Shown here: positions 26,706 to 38,879 of the stretch, in pieces
Numbering within the stretch: position 1 is the stretch's first letter
Layout: the number at the start of each line of letters is the position of its first letter
Origin: Crossaster papposus
Lineage: Eukaryota; Echinodermata; Asteroidea; Velatida; Solasteridae
Length of the DNA stretch: 64,000 bases
Reading direction: 5' to 3'
Assembly (NCBI GenBank): GCA_037893245.1
Contig: JBAIAA010000352.1
Location: 2,170,001-2,234,000, forward strand
Notes under the pieces: generated by a model
What the model saw: the letters and a program-made list of their open reading frames with translations, nothing else
The model's database searches: none
What the model was told of the DNA's origin: nothing
Made by a program: the position numbers and the translations under genes

Positions 26706-27527
26706 TACACGGTTTTTAATCAAAAGATTGGAACTACTTTCAACCCAATTAGCTGCGGTTATTTGACAAGTTCATTATCTGGTCCCTCCCCCCTAAAAAA
26801 AACACACCACAAACCCAATTGCACTTTTCTCAGCCACATTTTTAGGAGGAATACATTATTGTGTGGTGACAGATGGATCGTTAGGTCTCTTTTGGTCACA
26901 TGATTTGAAATACATTGAGCCCAAAAAAACCCACCAACAACTTCCAGCTTGCCCAGCCGGTTAACGTAGATTCAAGTTGTTATTGCATCTTATATAGCGA
27001 TTTGACAGCATTCCCAGAAAATTTGTCCCTGCAAAAATCATTAAAAATACATAATATTAATGGCTCGAACGTTAAAATGGAGTAAATATTTGCACTGTTC
27101 GAGGTGAAACCTTGCTAGTTAACCTCTTAGCCTCGCTGAAAATTGGGAGAAATCACGTGAAGACAAACTCTTTTAGTTCAGCAGTTGGCCTTTTTTAATT
27201 CATTTGCAATATTCATTTTGCAAATGTTGTCTGAGGGCAAGTTGGCAGCGTGCCAACTCCCACTGACCCAATTCGCTCCTAACCCCTCCCCCCCCCTTTC
27301 AAAGGGTTATATAGAATCTTGTCAAGGGAAAGGGGGTAAATAATTACCCTGTTTTCACAGTTCTTACACTAACAAGTTTTTGACAAGTTTGCCCAGAACC
27401 AGACAAATTCTGTGATTCAAGTTCCGGTGGTTGTTACATATACAGCACAAATTTAACCAAACATGATTGATGTTTTGGATGAAGGTTATCCCTCAAAAAC
27501 TAACAACTGGTGCATTCAGCCACTGAC

Positions 27528-27752
27528 AGGGTTGTAGTCGAAGAGTCTCTGCAAGTCCGTTCACAAGTCCTCTCGTGAAGCCAGTCAAAAGTCCTTTCAT
27601 AAAAGGCAGTCACAAGTAACTGGATGAACAATGACAAAGGAATGCTTTTGTCAAAGCTCATTTGAATAGCTTGTGATTTGAATTGGAACTGAAGGACTTG
27701 TGATGGACTTGCAGGGAACTTACAGGGACTTGCAGGGACTTGCAGGGACTTA
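27528..27752 (+). mobile_element. MITE family K, copy 2
   Basis: tagtcgaagagtctctgcaa gtcc to acttgcagggacttgcaggg. Only three or four short acttgcaggg units are present, so this is the unexpanded state of the array at 6060-6398. Confidence 0.8.
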
Positions 27753-27796
27753 CATAAAGTGTTCGTCTTTTTGCGGACGTGTAAAGAAATCAAATT

Positions 27797-28249
27797 TGTG
27801 TCCCACTCTGCAAAAATGAGTCTGATGTGTTAAAAATGTTTTGTTTTTTTCAATTTTACAGTTGGCCAGAAAAATCAAGAAATAAGCTTTCATTTGATAT
27901 ATAGCACAACTCTGTAGTGTAATGCATCTGTCTTTTACAATTTTGGGAAATTTGCTTTTTCTTCAGTTATATTTAAAATGTCTTTGAAAAGAAATGAAGA
28001 TTTACAATTGTTAGTGCTTCGTCAGATGCTATGGTAAGAGAATGACAAAACCTGTATTGAATTTAATTTAGGGAACAAAACAATTTGTTCAATCGATCAG
28101 ATCTGAAAATATAGGTGTCGGAGAAACCAAAATGCCTTAAAACTAAAATATTATTTGTTGAAAGAAAAATCACCTTCGAGACAATAAACAGCCCTTTACG
28201 TAAAAATGTATTTTCCGACATCAGACTCATTTTTGCAGAGTGGGTCACA
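27797..28249. mobile_element. TA-type MITE family N, copy 2
   Basis: tgtgtcccactctgcaaaaa tgagtctgatg mirrored by catcagactcatttttgcag agtgggtcaca; about 450 bp. Confidence 0.9.
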
Positions 28250-28797
28250 TTTGTGCATTGGTGCCATGTGAAATTTTTGGAAAACACACAACGTGTATCA
28301 TACTATCATACGTTGAATGAAAACGACAGGAAAAATGTATGCGTACACGTCGTGTCCGATGTAAACAACCATTTTCTTTCGTCTTTTTTTTTAGAACAAT
28401 AAGACATTAGGTTGGTTTCCTTTCAACCATATGTTCGAAATAGGATCAGTAAACAATCGAAAAACATAATATTTTGGTGGATTTCATCCCTTTTATATAA
28501 TGCACTGTGATTGATCAATGTTTTGAGTGGCACAGCCTGCTGGATCCAATCATACAGCCAGGATGCATAGTTGACTGGTACGCCATTGTTTGTTCCCTGG
28601 TCCCTCTGGGACACACAACACCCAAGGCTGCTTAATCACCTCAATCCCCAGGCAAATCACCTGGGCATCACCTCAGCGCGCCCTGCTGTAGGATGTTAAA
28701 AACATTATATCCAACAACATAGCCGTCTAGTCAACACTTGTTCACTGGCTCATTAAAAAACAAATGAATGTAACAGGCTGGTTTCTTCTTTCCCGGC

Positions 28798-28993
28798 TTA
28801 ACTATAGAATGCAGGACCCACGCAGGGATCACTGACAAATCTCCGTGTTATTTAACCCTATAACATAGAATGGAGTGGCCCTGTATTCTATGGGAATCGG
28901 GTTATACAGGGTTGGGGTTAGGGTCGGTCCATTCTATGTCCTAGGGTAAATAAAGTTGAGAGTTGTCTGTGGGCCCTGCATTCTGTAATTGCT
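28798..28993. repeat. Imperfect long inverted repeat
   Basis: Left arm: agaatgcaggacccacgcag ... ttatttaaccctataacata gaatgga. Right arm: tccattctatgtcctagggt aaataa ... gtgggccctgcattctgt. An internal tattctatgggaatcgg lies near the middle. Probably a foldback MITE. Confidence 0.75.
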
Positions 28994-29757
28994 TCACTTT
29001 CTCAACTTGTTTGACCTGTTGAACACTGAGCATGTGACATTCCAATGCACCCTGCTTCCAACATCCGCTCGCCACCCCTCTGGCAACCACCTTCCAAGCC
29101 TATCAAATCCGCATAATCTGACAATTCAAAGCCACATATAAATCCCATCTAATAAAGTCCAACAGGACACCAGGGACACATGCCTACCAGTGAGATGTAG
29201 TAAAACATATATATATTGTGGGAGCTACGGTATCGGTTGTCCCGCTAAACAGCGAGAAGTAAGACTGGTTTGGGTGTTTTCGCTCCCCCCTCCCCTCCCT
29301 TCTGCATATTTGGGTTTAATTCGTGAAGAAACTTGGGTATTAAGGAACAACACTGGCACATTACTGGGTAAGTAATGACGCTCCGTAGAATTTTGGCAGT
29401 TAGTAAACTTGCAGGCTTTTGTATTATTGGGTGAAAATTCACTCTTAAGCGGCTCAAATTTCACCTCATCTGACTAAAATGAGAGACAACAAGACTATTT
29501 TAGAGGGAACTGGAATACTGTTTAAATTGACGCTTCAGTGTGAAAGAAAGAAAAACAAAACAGGAGCAAACCTCTATCTTTTATTGTATTTTCAAGTCCC
29601 ATGAAGATTTGCGGTAACCCATGCGGCAGAATTTCTTTTTGGAAATTATATCTGGCGGTTCTAAATAAAACAACGCATTTTTTAATCGTTTCAGTTGAGT
29701 ACAGTTGATTTTTAGTCGAATAGAGTGGATTTTTCAGTTCAACGAGGTGACTTTTCA

Positions 29758-29956
29758 TTGTATTCGAGTCCCTGCAAGTCCATCGCAAGTCCTTCAGTCT
29801 CAAGTCAAGTCACTAGATTTTCAGATGAACTGTTATTAAACAAAAGCATTCCTTTGTCATTGTTCAACCAGTTACTTGTGACTGGCTTTATGAAAGGACT
29901 TGTGACTGGACTTGTGACTTGACTTGTGAGAGGACTTGCAGGGACTCGAATACAAC
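29758..29956 (+). mobile_element. MITE family K, copy 3 (intact ends)
   Basis: ttgtattcgagtccctgcaa gtcc and ggacttgcagggactcgaat acaa are perfect 24-bp inverted termini. The core contains acaaaagcattcctttgtca, the complement of the copy 1 core. Confidence 0.92.
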
Positions 29957-29967
29957 ACTGGATGACA

Positions 29968-30086
29968 GGGGCCAATTTCATAGAGCTTCTAAGCACAAAA
30001 ATTTGGTTCGTAACCCCGTTTTTGCCAAGGTCAAGTTTTCATGCTAAGCAAATTGTTGTGCTTGGCAGCTCTATGAAATTGGCCCC
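29968..30086. mobile_element. Foldback MITE family M, copy 2
   Basis: 119 bp, ggggccaatttcatagagct tctaagcac to gtgcttggcagctctatgaa attggcccc. Confidence 0.9.
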
Positions 30087-30160
30087 AGGTGGGTTGCGAG
30101 TGCGTTTTCTTCCCTAAATAAACGCACAAAGTTTAGCTCCACCTCCCGATAGCGACAAGT

Positions 30161-30330
30161 ATACCTTTTTGCAACTGTGACCAACCACGTTGTTCACATG
30201 CTTACTCGATGTGAAGATATTAATAGCTCATAAACTCTCTGTGAAGTTGTTCCTTCTGGCATGTTGTCAAATAATGAAAGGATGTCCTTTCCGAAGAACG
30301 TCTCAGAGACGCACTTCTATCAGTACAGTA
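30161..30330 (+). repeat. Dispersed element family O, copy 4
   Basis: tacctttttgcaactgtgac, gatgtgaagatattaatagc, gttccttctggcatgttgtc and tttccgaagaacgtctcaga follow the family O order. Confidence 0.65.
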
Positions 30331-30591
30331 GTTGGTTTGTAATCTCTGATTGGGACGACGCACGTGCATGCGTGGGTGCTAATATTGGTATAGGGACTGT
30401 GCATCAAAACATGCATAGCTGCATTAGCCCAATTGAGAACGAACCCCGAATAGTGAATTTTGGGTGAATGCGGTAAATTTTGAAAACCAAATCTTAGAAT
30501 ATTGTTTCTCTCGCAATTAGTTGTCAAGCAACTTTCTTTATATTTTAAGAACTTTTGCTGCTTCAGACGATGAAAATGCACAACTGACAAA

Positions 30592-31001
30592 TGTGACCCG
30601 CTTCTATACGAAACCCGACATAAGTCGCACAGGCTATTTCGAGATACAGCTCGTCAAAGTTGAAATGGGGTGAAAAATCTGGCAGACATCGATTTGTATT
30701 AGTTTTTTGTTATTTTTGTATTCTTTAATATGTATACTTTAACCCTCCGTTAAACAAAATCAACTTTATTGATGAGGAAAGTACAAAAATCATGCATTTA
30801 TTAAGGCAAACTGTGTCTTAAATGTGGTAATTTATCTCCCAAATCAAATTTTCCATAGATTATCGGAAATTGGGAGTATGTATGATATAAAGGTGGTTTT
30901 GGTACCAAATGAAAGCTAAAGATGTGTACGAAATGGAAATAACTATGTCTTACTTAAAAAAAAAAAAACACTTATGTCTGGTTTTGTTGGAGCAGGTCAC
31001 G
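30592..31001. mobile_element. TA-type MITE family E, copy 2
   Basis: tgtgacccgcttctatacga aacccgacataagtcgc at the left and cttatgtctggttttgttgg agcaggtcacg at the right; ends more diverged than copy 1. Confidence 0.82.
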
Positions 31002-31269
31002 AATAGTCTCGTTCAAGAGAAAGACTGTTGATTGTTGTTAAGATGTTATGCATCTTTTGCCTTATTTAGGTGTACGATTATACCAAAATGAGGTTTAAGA
31101 ATTCTGAAATCATGCATCCCTAACAGTCTTTTTTTTTAACCTTTAGTTAATTTTTACACCAAGCGGTATTAAGATAACTTTCTGTATAGGATCGACAGAC
31201 ATTACAGACATTAGATTTTACGATTGCAGAGAATGGGCGATTTTAGAGACCTCCCCCCCTCCTCTCACA

Positions 31270-31303
31270 TTTTGTGTTCCCCCCCCCCCCCCCCCCCCCC
31301 CCC
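31270..31303 (+). repeat. Poly(C) tract
   Basis: About 32 consecutive C (reads as poly-Pro/poly-Gly in the two ORF frames). Confidence 0.9.
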
Positions 31304-31489
31304 ACATTTTGTTTTTTTTACAAGAGTAATATATCACTGGTGTGCTGGTTTGAAGCATTTGTCTCCGGAGGTACATAGTGTACAGAGACTGTGTTGTACC
31401 ATGCGGCACAAAAAACGAACGAAAAATGTGTACTTTATGTTATACAAAAAGAGCGTGAGTATTCATTATACAAAAACAAATATCAATAA

Positions 31490-32110
31490 TATCTAAATAA
31501 TATATTTTGCCTTTGTTTTTTTTTGTTTTTTTTGTATGAAGTATTATCATCATTATTGTAATGTTTCAAAAAAAGGTAACAATTGTTCAACCATGTTTTT
31601 TTTTTGTTTTTTTTTGGTCTGTTAATGTGGACAACTTTAGTGTGTCGAGTATTGGTCATGAAACATTTATTTGTCTACTTGTATATAAATATGGAAATTA
31701 TTGTTAATTGTACACAAAATGGGTGTATATTGGTGTACAATGTTGAATGTAAGTTGGTAAGAGTATAAACTATAATAACTCTTTGTAAATGTACACATTG
31801 ACTAAATGGCGGAGAATCAGAAAAAAATAGACTATTTGTTTCTTTTTTTAATATACTATTGTTCAGAAAAAAATGTAATGAAATGATATATCACCTCGGG
31901 GAAAAATTTAGATTTGGAAAAAAAAAAAATTCCCGGTGATTTTTGTTTGTTTTTGTTTTTTGAAATGACCATTTTATGTGTGTATGTAATTGAAACATAA
32001 TTATTATTGCCAGACAAAAAAGGTTGATTCTATGTATGGAGTTCTTTCAAATATCGTAAAGAAACCAAATGTGAGTGAGGGATCAGAGATCATCGTTTTA
32101 GAATAAAATT
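31490..32110 (+). other. Repeat-poor AU-rich stretch, possible distal MED13 3' UTR
   Basis: Unlike its surroundings this 600-bp stretch has no recognisable MITE. It is T-rich and contains tgtatata (31680-31687, a Pumilio-type motif) and aataaa at 32102-32107. This is the composition of an animal distal 3' UTR. MED13 genes have long 3' UTRs in vertebrates, but a UTR of 8.5 kb here is an inference. Confidence 0.35.
32102..32107 (+). other. Candidate poly(A) signal AATAAA
   Basis: Canonical hexamer after the AU-rich stretch. Other AATAAA hexamers (for example near 25067) could equally end the MED13 transcript. Confidence 0.3.
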
Positions 32111-32641
32111 ATGTGAAGTTCCTCATTTTGGAATCTGTTGAAGATGGCGTGTATAGACTCCCACACCAGGCTAGGATGTGTGTAGTCTATTTTCAAACCG
32201 TTTATTGTCATCTCGATTTTTTTTTTCTTGTTTTTATTTTATAGATTTTTTGGTCTGGTCCCGATAATTCTATGCGTTTTTCCACATGATTTGTAGAAAT
32301 AAAAGTAAGTTATTTGTCTCTAGCTCTAAACCCAACAAGGGAAAGGAAACAAAACTTTGTCCAGATTTCTTATTTCTTTCGCCTGGAGTGTTTTTGTTTT
32401 GTTTTTTAATTTGATTTATCACTCTATTTGCGAAATTGTGCACTGTTTTCTGTAATGTGCGACTTGCTCCGCGGCGCCGCGACTCCGCGATTCCACATAA
32501 TGTGGAAATAATTATGTAGATATCCTGTATTGTTCCAACAAATTGATTAGTATACAAAAAAAAACGAACACGATCGTCGTCCAACAAGAACAACGTACCA
32601 CTGCCCAACGCCGGTTGAAAACGGTTCCGCGCATATGAAGC

Positions 32642-32828
32642 GCGATATGTGGCAGAGAAACCACCCCCCCCCCCCCCCCCCCCCCCCCGCTTTTGTGTTG
32701 ACCATTGTGTTCCGGGAATCTCAGGAATTCCTTTTAGGTTTTAAGGGGGATGGGTTAGGTTACAATAGTGTTGAGTGTGTATAAGGTATAGGGATAAGAG
32801 GGGGGTACCCCTCTGCCACATATCGTGC
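32642..32828. mobile_element. Small inverted-repeat element with poly(C) core
   Basis: cgatatgtggcagag at the left and ctctgccacatatcg at the right enclose a poly(C) run (32665-32688). A diverged partial duplicate follows at 32829-33030 with its own poly(C) run (32881-32904) and shared gtgttg.ccattgtgttcc. Confidence 0.75.
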
Positions 32829-33113
32829 CGGGTATACGGCTCTGGCGCTGCGGATCACACGAAGCGAGATAATACAGGTACCCCCCCCCCCCCCCCCCCC
32901 CCCCTGTGTTGGTCATTGTGTTCCAAGAATCTCATGTATTGTTTTTTATCTTGTGAACGTTTTAGGTAACAATAGTTTGTTGTGGGTATGGGGTACAAGG
33001 GTACAGGTGAGGGGGCGGGATTCACTATAAATCGTATGTCTGGAGTTTTAATGCAGAGCGGAAATCATTTTTGAGCCATATACACATCCTTGTTGTTAGT
33101 GTTACTTACTTGA

Positions 33114-33490
33114 TACACCATTTTGCAGATATCGAACATTTTTACTATACCAAATTATTAAGAAATATCTAAGTTATTTTAAAGTAAATAATGATTGTTG
33201 GCATCCAGCAAAATGAACGCGCCAGATATCCTATAATTGGTTCGAAAAATTGAATTAATAAAACAAAATCACGATCGCCGGGGCGGCGATCGCAAAATAC
33301 CCAGAACAACATAAGAACCACTGCCCGACGCCAGTTTATAACGAACGCCGTTTTTCATGCTTTCCAGGGCATCCATGATTGTAAGACTTCGAACAGGTCA
33401 GTTAAACGATATTTACTATAAAATACACCCCCCCCCCCCCCAATCCACCCATTCATGACAATTCAAGCATCCTACGGTATATCTACTTCT
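33114..33490 (-). mobile_element. TTAA MITE family A, copy 6
   Basis: gatacaccattttgcagata through cgatcgccggggcggcgatc to caagcatcctacggtatatc. Both ends are decayed; a poly(C) run replaces the usual ccccccaaat near 33428. Confidence 0.85.
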
Positions 33491-34354
33491 AACCAATCCC
33501 CTTGAGATTGCAGAATCACAATGACCAATACAAATAAAGAGGTCCCTTGTTCCGTATCTTCCTACGTATGATAAGTCACAGTTCTTCTCAATTTCATTCG
33601 TGTGGATATGAAAGCAATGTACAAAATGTCCAGTACAAATGGCTATACGGATTAATACGGGGACGTGCGCAACACGGTTCGCATTTTATGGAGCCTGCTT
33701 TCCCCTGTTTTGTGGTCTATCGTCGGTATTGGCATGGGCTTTTACAACTTGGTATATTTACATACAAGTTGGTAACAACCTTTGGCTTAGGAAGTAGCCG
33801 AAAAGTGATCTTTGTAGGCTCCAGGGAGTCGGATTTAAAATAACGTAACAATATCACCTAATAATCCGGGACTATGAATAAAACTAGAAGGCTGGTAATG
33901 GAATTGGGGCCTACAAGAGTTTTAATTGAACAAAAAGTGGGTCGGGTAAGTGCTTATTAAGAAAAGAAAAAAATTGTCGGACAAAAGCAGTATACCCTAG
34001 CACGTTATGAGATCGAGGGACCCCCCTTTAAATAACCCCCATACATATACCTCTTTAGACTATTGTCACCTAACGCACACACCCCAATAAAAACATAAAA
34101 AGGATTGCTGATAAATCACAACTTTCCGCAAGCACAATTAACGACCACCAAGGGGGTAGCCAGAAGGAGAGCAGGGGGAGCAAGTGCTTCCACAGCACCC
34201 CTATATTTATTTCAGTGTCGACAAATATTAAAAACCTAATTTTTTTTGCAGGCTTTTTCGTCAGTGCCTTTCTGATCCGCTTGCATTCTCATCATCAGCC
34301 CTTAATCAGAATCGTAATAACGTTCGAGCTTATCAATGCATGGTCAGGATATCA
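33491..34354 (+). other. Intergenic, no feature recognised
   Basis: An ORF of 98 codons at 33547-33843 has no features I recognise, no splice context and no conserved motif. I see no repeat family member here. Confidence 0.4.
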
Positions 34355-34362
34355 TTTCACAG

Positions 34363-35417
34363 TAAGGCCGTGCCGGGTACCCGGGTACCCGTAACCCGAC
34401 CGCTGATTGCGGGTACCCGGCTCAGATTTATCGATTTTATTACCCGAAACTGCCTTTGTAAATGTTGACACATTATTTCAGAAAGGCAAGCGTCTTTTAT
34501 GTTCATTGCGTGCCGATAAATTGTTAGAAAACATCTGAGTAAAACGTCTTTACCGACAATTTCCCGATGTCTAGATAGCAGCCTAACGGATGATTGTGCT
34601 TTCTTTGTAGTCATTGTGATAAAAAAATGCCTTTGAAGTCTATTTACCTACAATTCTGACAGCTGCTATAACTTGCGGCCGACATTGTATCAGTGTTTTG
34701 TTGCAGTTGTCCTTTGAGTCAGTTTTTCCGAGGTTTACTTTTTGGAAAATGTGCTGAATTAATTCAAGATCCCAGGACCCGTACCTGGAATGTGGTTTTG
34801 AAACCTGATACTGCAGGAGAGGGATTTGGTTCTATTGTATCAACTCTGCGGCCAGCCAGGAACTGTGGTCGGCTTTTTTGCTACATTTCGTGTCGGCTCA
34901 CTCAAAGGATTTAGTTCATTGAACCTTATTTATTTTGGAAAAAGACGTGCCACTGTAGAAGTGCAATTATGGGGGGCGGCAAGTCAATTCATTTACAAAC
35001 ATTTATTAAGCTGAGAGTAAACTCCACGCAATACGGGATCGCTGTTGACAATCTGGCTCTGAAAACTGCGCCTGTTTGTTTTTTTTCACTGGACCGCCGG
35101 ACTACTTAGAAAAATGTTTTGACTATGCCGCCGCTGTTTTGAGTGACTATAATTTGTTTGCGTCGAACCCCGAGTTGCAAAGTAGGCCCCTGCATTTGTT
35201 TAGTTGCGGAATGCAGGGGAAGTAAGCATGCCATGCCAGCGCGCGCTGCAGCTTGCTAGTGGATTGAGCGGGGATGTACATGCACGTGCCGACGCGGTGT
35301 ATACTTGACTTCCGGGTTTTTGTTATGATTATAATAATAGTCACGGGTACCCGGGTACCCGACCGTGACGGGAATAGGGTACCCGGGTCCCGTACTACCC
35401 GTAAACGCACACCCTTA
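34363..35417. mobile_element. hAT-type non-autonomous transposon
   Basis: 1,055 bp starting TAAGGCCGTGC and ending GCACACCCTTA, with identical 8-bp flanks TTTCACAG at 34355-34362 and 35418-35425. Subterminal regions at both ends are packed with cgggtaccc repeats. No transposase recognised, although minus-strand ORFs of about 85 codons abut each end. Confidence 0.85.
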
Positions 35418-35460
35418 TTTCACAGTCAATATCCAATGAAAACTTGGTACACTGTAATTG

Positions 35461-35500
35461 GTGACACCATGGAGGTAGGAAACTACCTCCATGGTGACAC
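35461..35500. mobile_element. Mini-hairpin insertion with 7-bp direct repeats, copy 1
   Basis: A 26-bp hairpin (arms CATGGAGGTAG / CTACCTCCATG, loop GAAA) at 35468-35493 is flanked by GTGACAC on both sides. Confidence 0.8.
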
Positions 35501-35684
35501 TATACTTCGTGAAAACGTTAATTCTTACTGGTGATACAAATTATGGTATCACATATGATATGTCATGAAACTTGCAAAATATTACACCATATCACATCCG
35601 AGTCAAACAAATATTACTTCCCTGGTGACCACCACAAAGGAGCGGGTTGGGGTGGGTTCGCTCCGTCTCATGTTTTTTGACCAA

Positions 35685-35998
35685 TCACAACTTAAGAAAC
35701 TGTACATGCGCAGTAATGCTAGCAAAACGGAGGTTGGTTCTCAAAGAGTGAATAAATAAGTGTATGATGTTCTTAATTACTTATTAGTTATTAAGAATTG
35801 CTGTTAATGCGGTACATGTGTAATATGATTTTTGTTTCTGTACCCTAGCTAACCCGACTTTTTCCTTATCCTACCCCAAACTTAAACCAACCAATTTAAG
35901 TAATTAAGAACATTAAACACTTGTTTATTCACTCTTTAATAACCAACCTCCATTTTGCCAGCACTATTGCGCACATACAGTTTCTTAAATTGTGATAT
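35685..35998. mobile_element. Foldback element with ~100-bp arms
   Basis: Left arm 35687-35785 (acttaagaaactgtacatgc gcagtaatgctagcaaaacg gaggttggtt) is mirrored at 35897-35994 (aaccaacctccattttgcca gcactattgcgcacatacag tttctt). The loop is about 110 bp. Confidence 0.88.
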
Positions 35999-37414
35999 TG
36001 TGATATGTAAGAAGAAGACTGGGTTGGTTTTTCAGCAGGACCACATTATACAAAATCGACTGGAGTTATATGACGGCGGGTTCTTTATTCTTGGCAGCGC
36101 AACCGCAGACAACACTGCTGAACTTTAACTTTAAGGTGCGGCCCACATCCGCTAGAAGAAACCACACCTCGGATTTGTTTGAAGGGTTGATTCGGTACCC
36201 CGTGTGGCCCGAGTGACCCCATAGTGACCCCCAATGGGTGCCGTATTGTTGATTGATGTACCCGATAAAAATGCCAATTCGTTATTTGCATTTGGCTTTC
36301 AGGCCATTCTATCTCAGTTATACTAGGGGACGCAGGTGGCAGATAAACACACTTATCTTCGTAAGATGATAACGGGAGGAGTTCGTGTAAATGGCCTGAG
36401 CGAGGCAACAAATGTTGTGTTTTTGTAAAACCAAGAAATAAGCCAGTATTCAGTAAAGGAATGTTGACAATACTTTGGTATGCCGGTCACGTCACGTCAG
36501 GGAATGTATTAAATAAAGCATTTTGTTCACCATTGTTTCCCGCTGGGTCTGAAAAAAAGAATGCAGCAAGCCATTCTTAAATTGACGAATGGCGTGATGA
36601 TGATGATGCGCTCCATTGGTGCAAAAATAATGTCGCGAAACGTCACAGGAGGGTGTTAAAATAAAAGATTCGTATCGGCGCCATTGGTTGCTGTTTCTGA
36701 CCGAAACTTCAGTTCAGATGTCATCAACCTCAACCGCAGGCGTACCGTGCCGAGCGCATGTTTGCTAGCAGTAGTGGTGTACACATAATACTACTGTAAT
36801 TTAGGTTTAGTTGGAGCATAGAGAAAGGCTTTATTCCTCCGTGGTTGAAGCTTGCTCTATGGTTGAAGAGCTGTGTACGCTACACGTGGTCGTCTGTTGC
36901 ACTTGGTAATAGCCTCTTTTTTAATTTTGTGTAAATGCCTTTAATCTTTGTTATGCCCAACATATACAATGCTTTACATTTTGCTTGCAACTGCAAGGAA
37001 CTTACTGAAGTTTTTTTCTTTCGTCGCCGGTTTGACAACATGATTTACAATGTAGTTACAAAAGTGAAACAGCCTTACAATAGTTTCATTTTTAGAAGTA
37101 TTGGACACCATTTATTACTATAAATCACTTCTGTCATACTTTTATGTGTCGTTGTTGTTGAAATGCCTATCACAGTATTTTTAGGTCATTCCATGAGGTT
37201 AGGACACAAATAAGTGCAACATTTTGTTACATTACATGCTATCTATCTACTAAATTATTTGAATATTTATTCCTGATATTTGTGTTGGATGTTGGACAGA
37301 ATTGGGTTAAGTTTTGTACCCTTCGTACTCTCTTAAAAAAATGTGATATTAGATGACAAATGTTGGACTCGGAGGATATCGTATCTTTTTGTTGCAGGGT
37401 TTACGAATAAACCT
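35999..37414 (+). other. Intergenic; possible distal promoter region
   Basis: No mobile element recognised. Around 36630-36760 the sequence is locally GC-richer, with an inverted CCAAT box (ATTGG at 36683-36687) and cttcagttcagatgtc, and would suit an upstream promoter or 5' UTR exon of the plexin-domain gene. I have no transcript evidence. Confidence 0.2.
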
Positions 37415-37808
37415 TTAAAGGTAGGATACACCAATTGCAGATATCAAAAATTGTTACTACCGAATTATTAAGAAATATCTTACTCATTTGAAAGTTAATA
37501 ATAATTTTAGGCATCCAGCAAAATAATTGCACTAGATATCCAGTAATTGTTCCGTAAAATCGGATTGAAAAGAAAAAAATCACGATCGCCGGACAGCGAT
37601 CGCGAAAATTAACAAGATCAACATAAGAAAAACTGCCCGGCGCCGGTTGAAAATGAACGCCGTTTTTCTTGCTTTTCTCAACATCCATGATTGTAAAACT
37701 TCCGACAGGTTAGTTAAACAATATTTACTATAAAATACAACCCCCCAAATTCACCCATTTAATGATAATTCAAACAATTACCAATGGTGTATCGGTATCC
37801 TACCTTTT
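37415..37808 (-). mobile_element. TTAA MITE family A, copy 7
   Basis: ttaaaggtaggatacaccaa to tgtatcggtatcctacctt; central cgatcgccggacagcgatcg with one mismatch. Confidence 0.92.
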
Positions 37809-38261
37809 ATAACTGACCACCAAATAGAACCATACATAGTTTTTATAAGATTATTGAACATAAATTTATACAAAGGATATGTTGAAAAACTTTAATGTGG
37901 GAAAACAGCTCTCAAAAATCCCCATGTTTGTCACTCTTAACACTACCAGTAACAACCTGTATTTTCAGAATGGAAGGTTGCACGAATCTGGGGGTTGCAT
38001 ATATTTGAAAAAGAAATTTGTTCAGACTTATTTGTTTAGATTACGTGTGTTTTGCTTTGAAAATCAAAAACACTTATGATAATTTTGTTCCCCTATATAA
38101 ACCCCAAAATTTGTATTGGAATGGATAGATGTAGTTAGGGTTAAAACAAACAATTGTCTATATGGATAACAACAGAAAAAGACCCATTTTTGAGACCACT
38201 TGTTGGACTGAGATAGATGTATGAAGCCCAAACCATGGTGGCTGTGTTCATAATGTGCATA

Positions 38262-38400
38262 TGTGACCCACTCCACAAAAATGGGTATTATGTCACAAAA
38301 CAGTGAAATTGAGTTATATACATGGTTGAAATTGAAAGCCCACATGGTCAACTTTCATTTGGTATATAATAGTAGGGGGGACAATACAAATTTTAATATT
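38262..38400. mobile_element. TA-type MITE family E, fragment
   Basis: tgtgacccactccacaaaaa tgggtattatgtcac, then internal E-like sequence with aactttcatttggtatata. The right end is not found. Confidence 0.6.
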
Positions 38401-38879
38401 GCTTTTAGGAAGTTATTTGGGACTATTTCTTGAAGGGCTTGGTGAGTAGATTGCAAATCTCTTTCAACTTTCAAAATCGGTCAAAGCGTTGCCAAGTTAT
38501 GGTCCGATAAACTTTTCAGATTCTGCTTTTTCCTAGACAACAAACGTATTAAGCAACAGTAATTAAAAAGTGTTTTTTAAACCATCTCATTTATTCTATT
38601 TAAATCTTTCAAGCATTTCAAATCATCTTTTCTAGTATGTATGTTGCTCATATTTTTCATATAAGTCTTTCTTTTTCAGATGATACATTTCATGAGATCT
38701 GCAAATTCTCATGTTGTTACTCGTTGTCTAGTGGTTCTGCACGGTGTGTATGACACCCCTAATAATAGAGCTCCATAGCCCCTCCCGTTCTTGATATATG
38801 ACATGTTGGCATATTGATTAATTCCTTGGAGCTCAAATTACACAACTGAGAAAACGAGCTTTAAAAAAGCCGGCTCTAT

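Noticed and set aside
36085..36411. 108-codon minus-strand ORF
   Set aside because: No motif, no splice-site support and no family recognised; could not be supported as coding.
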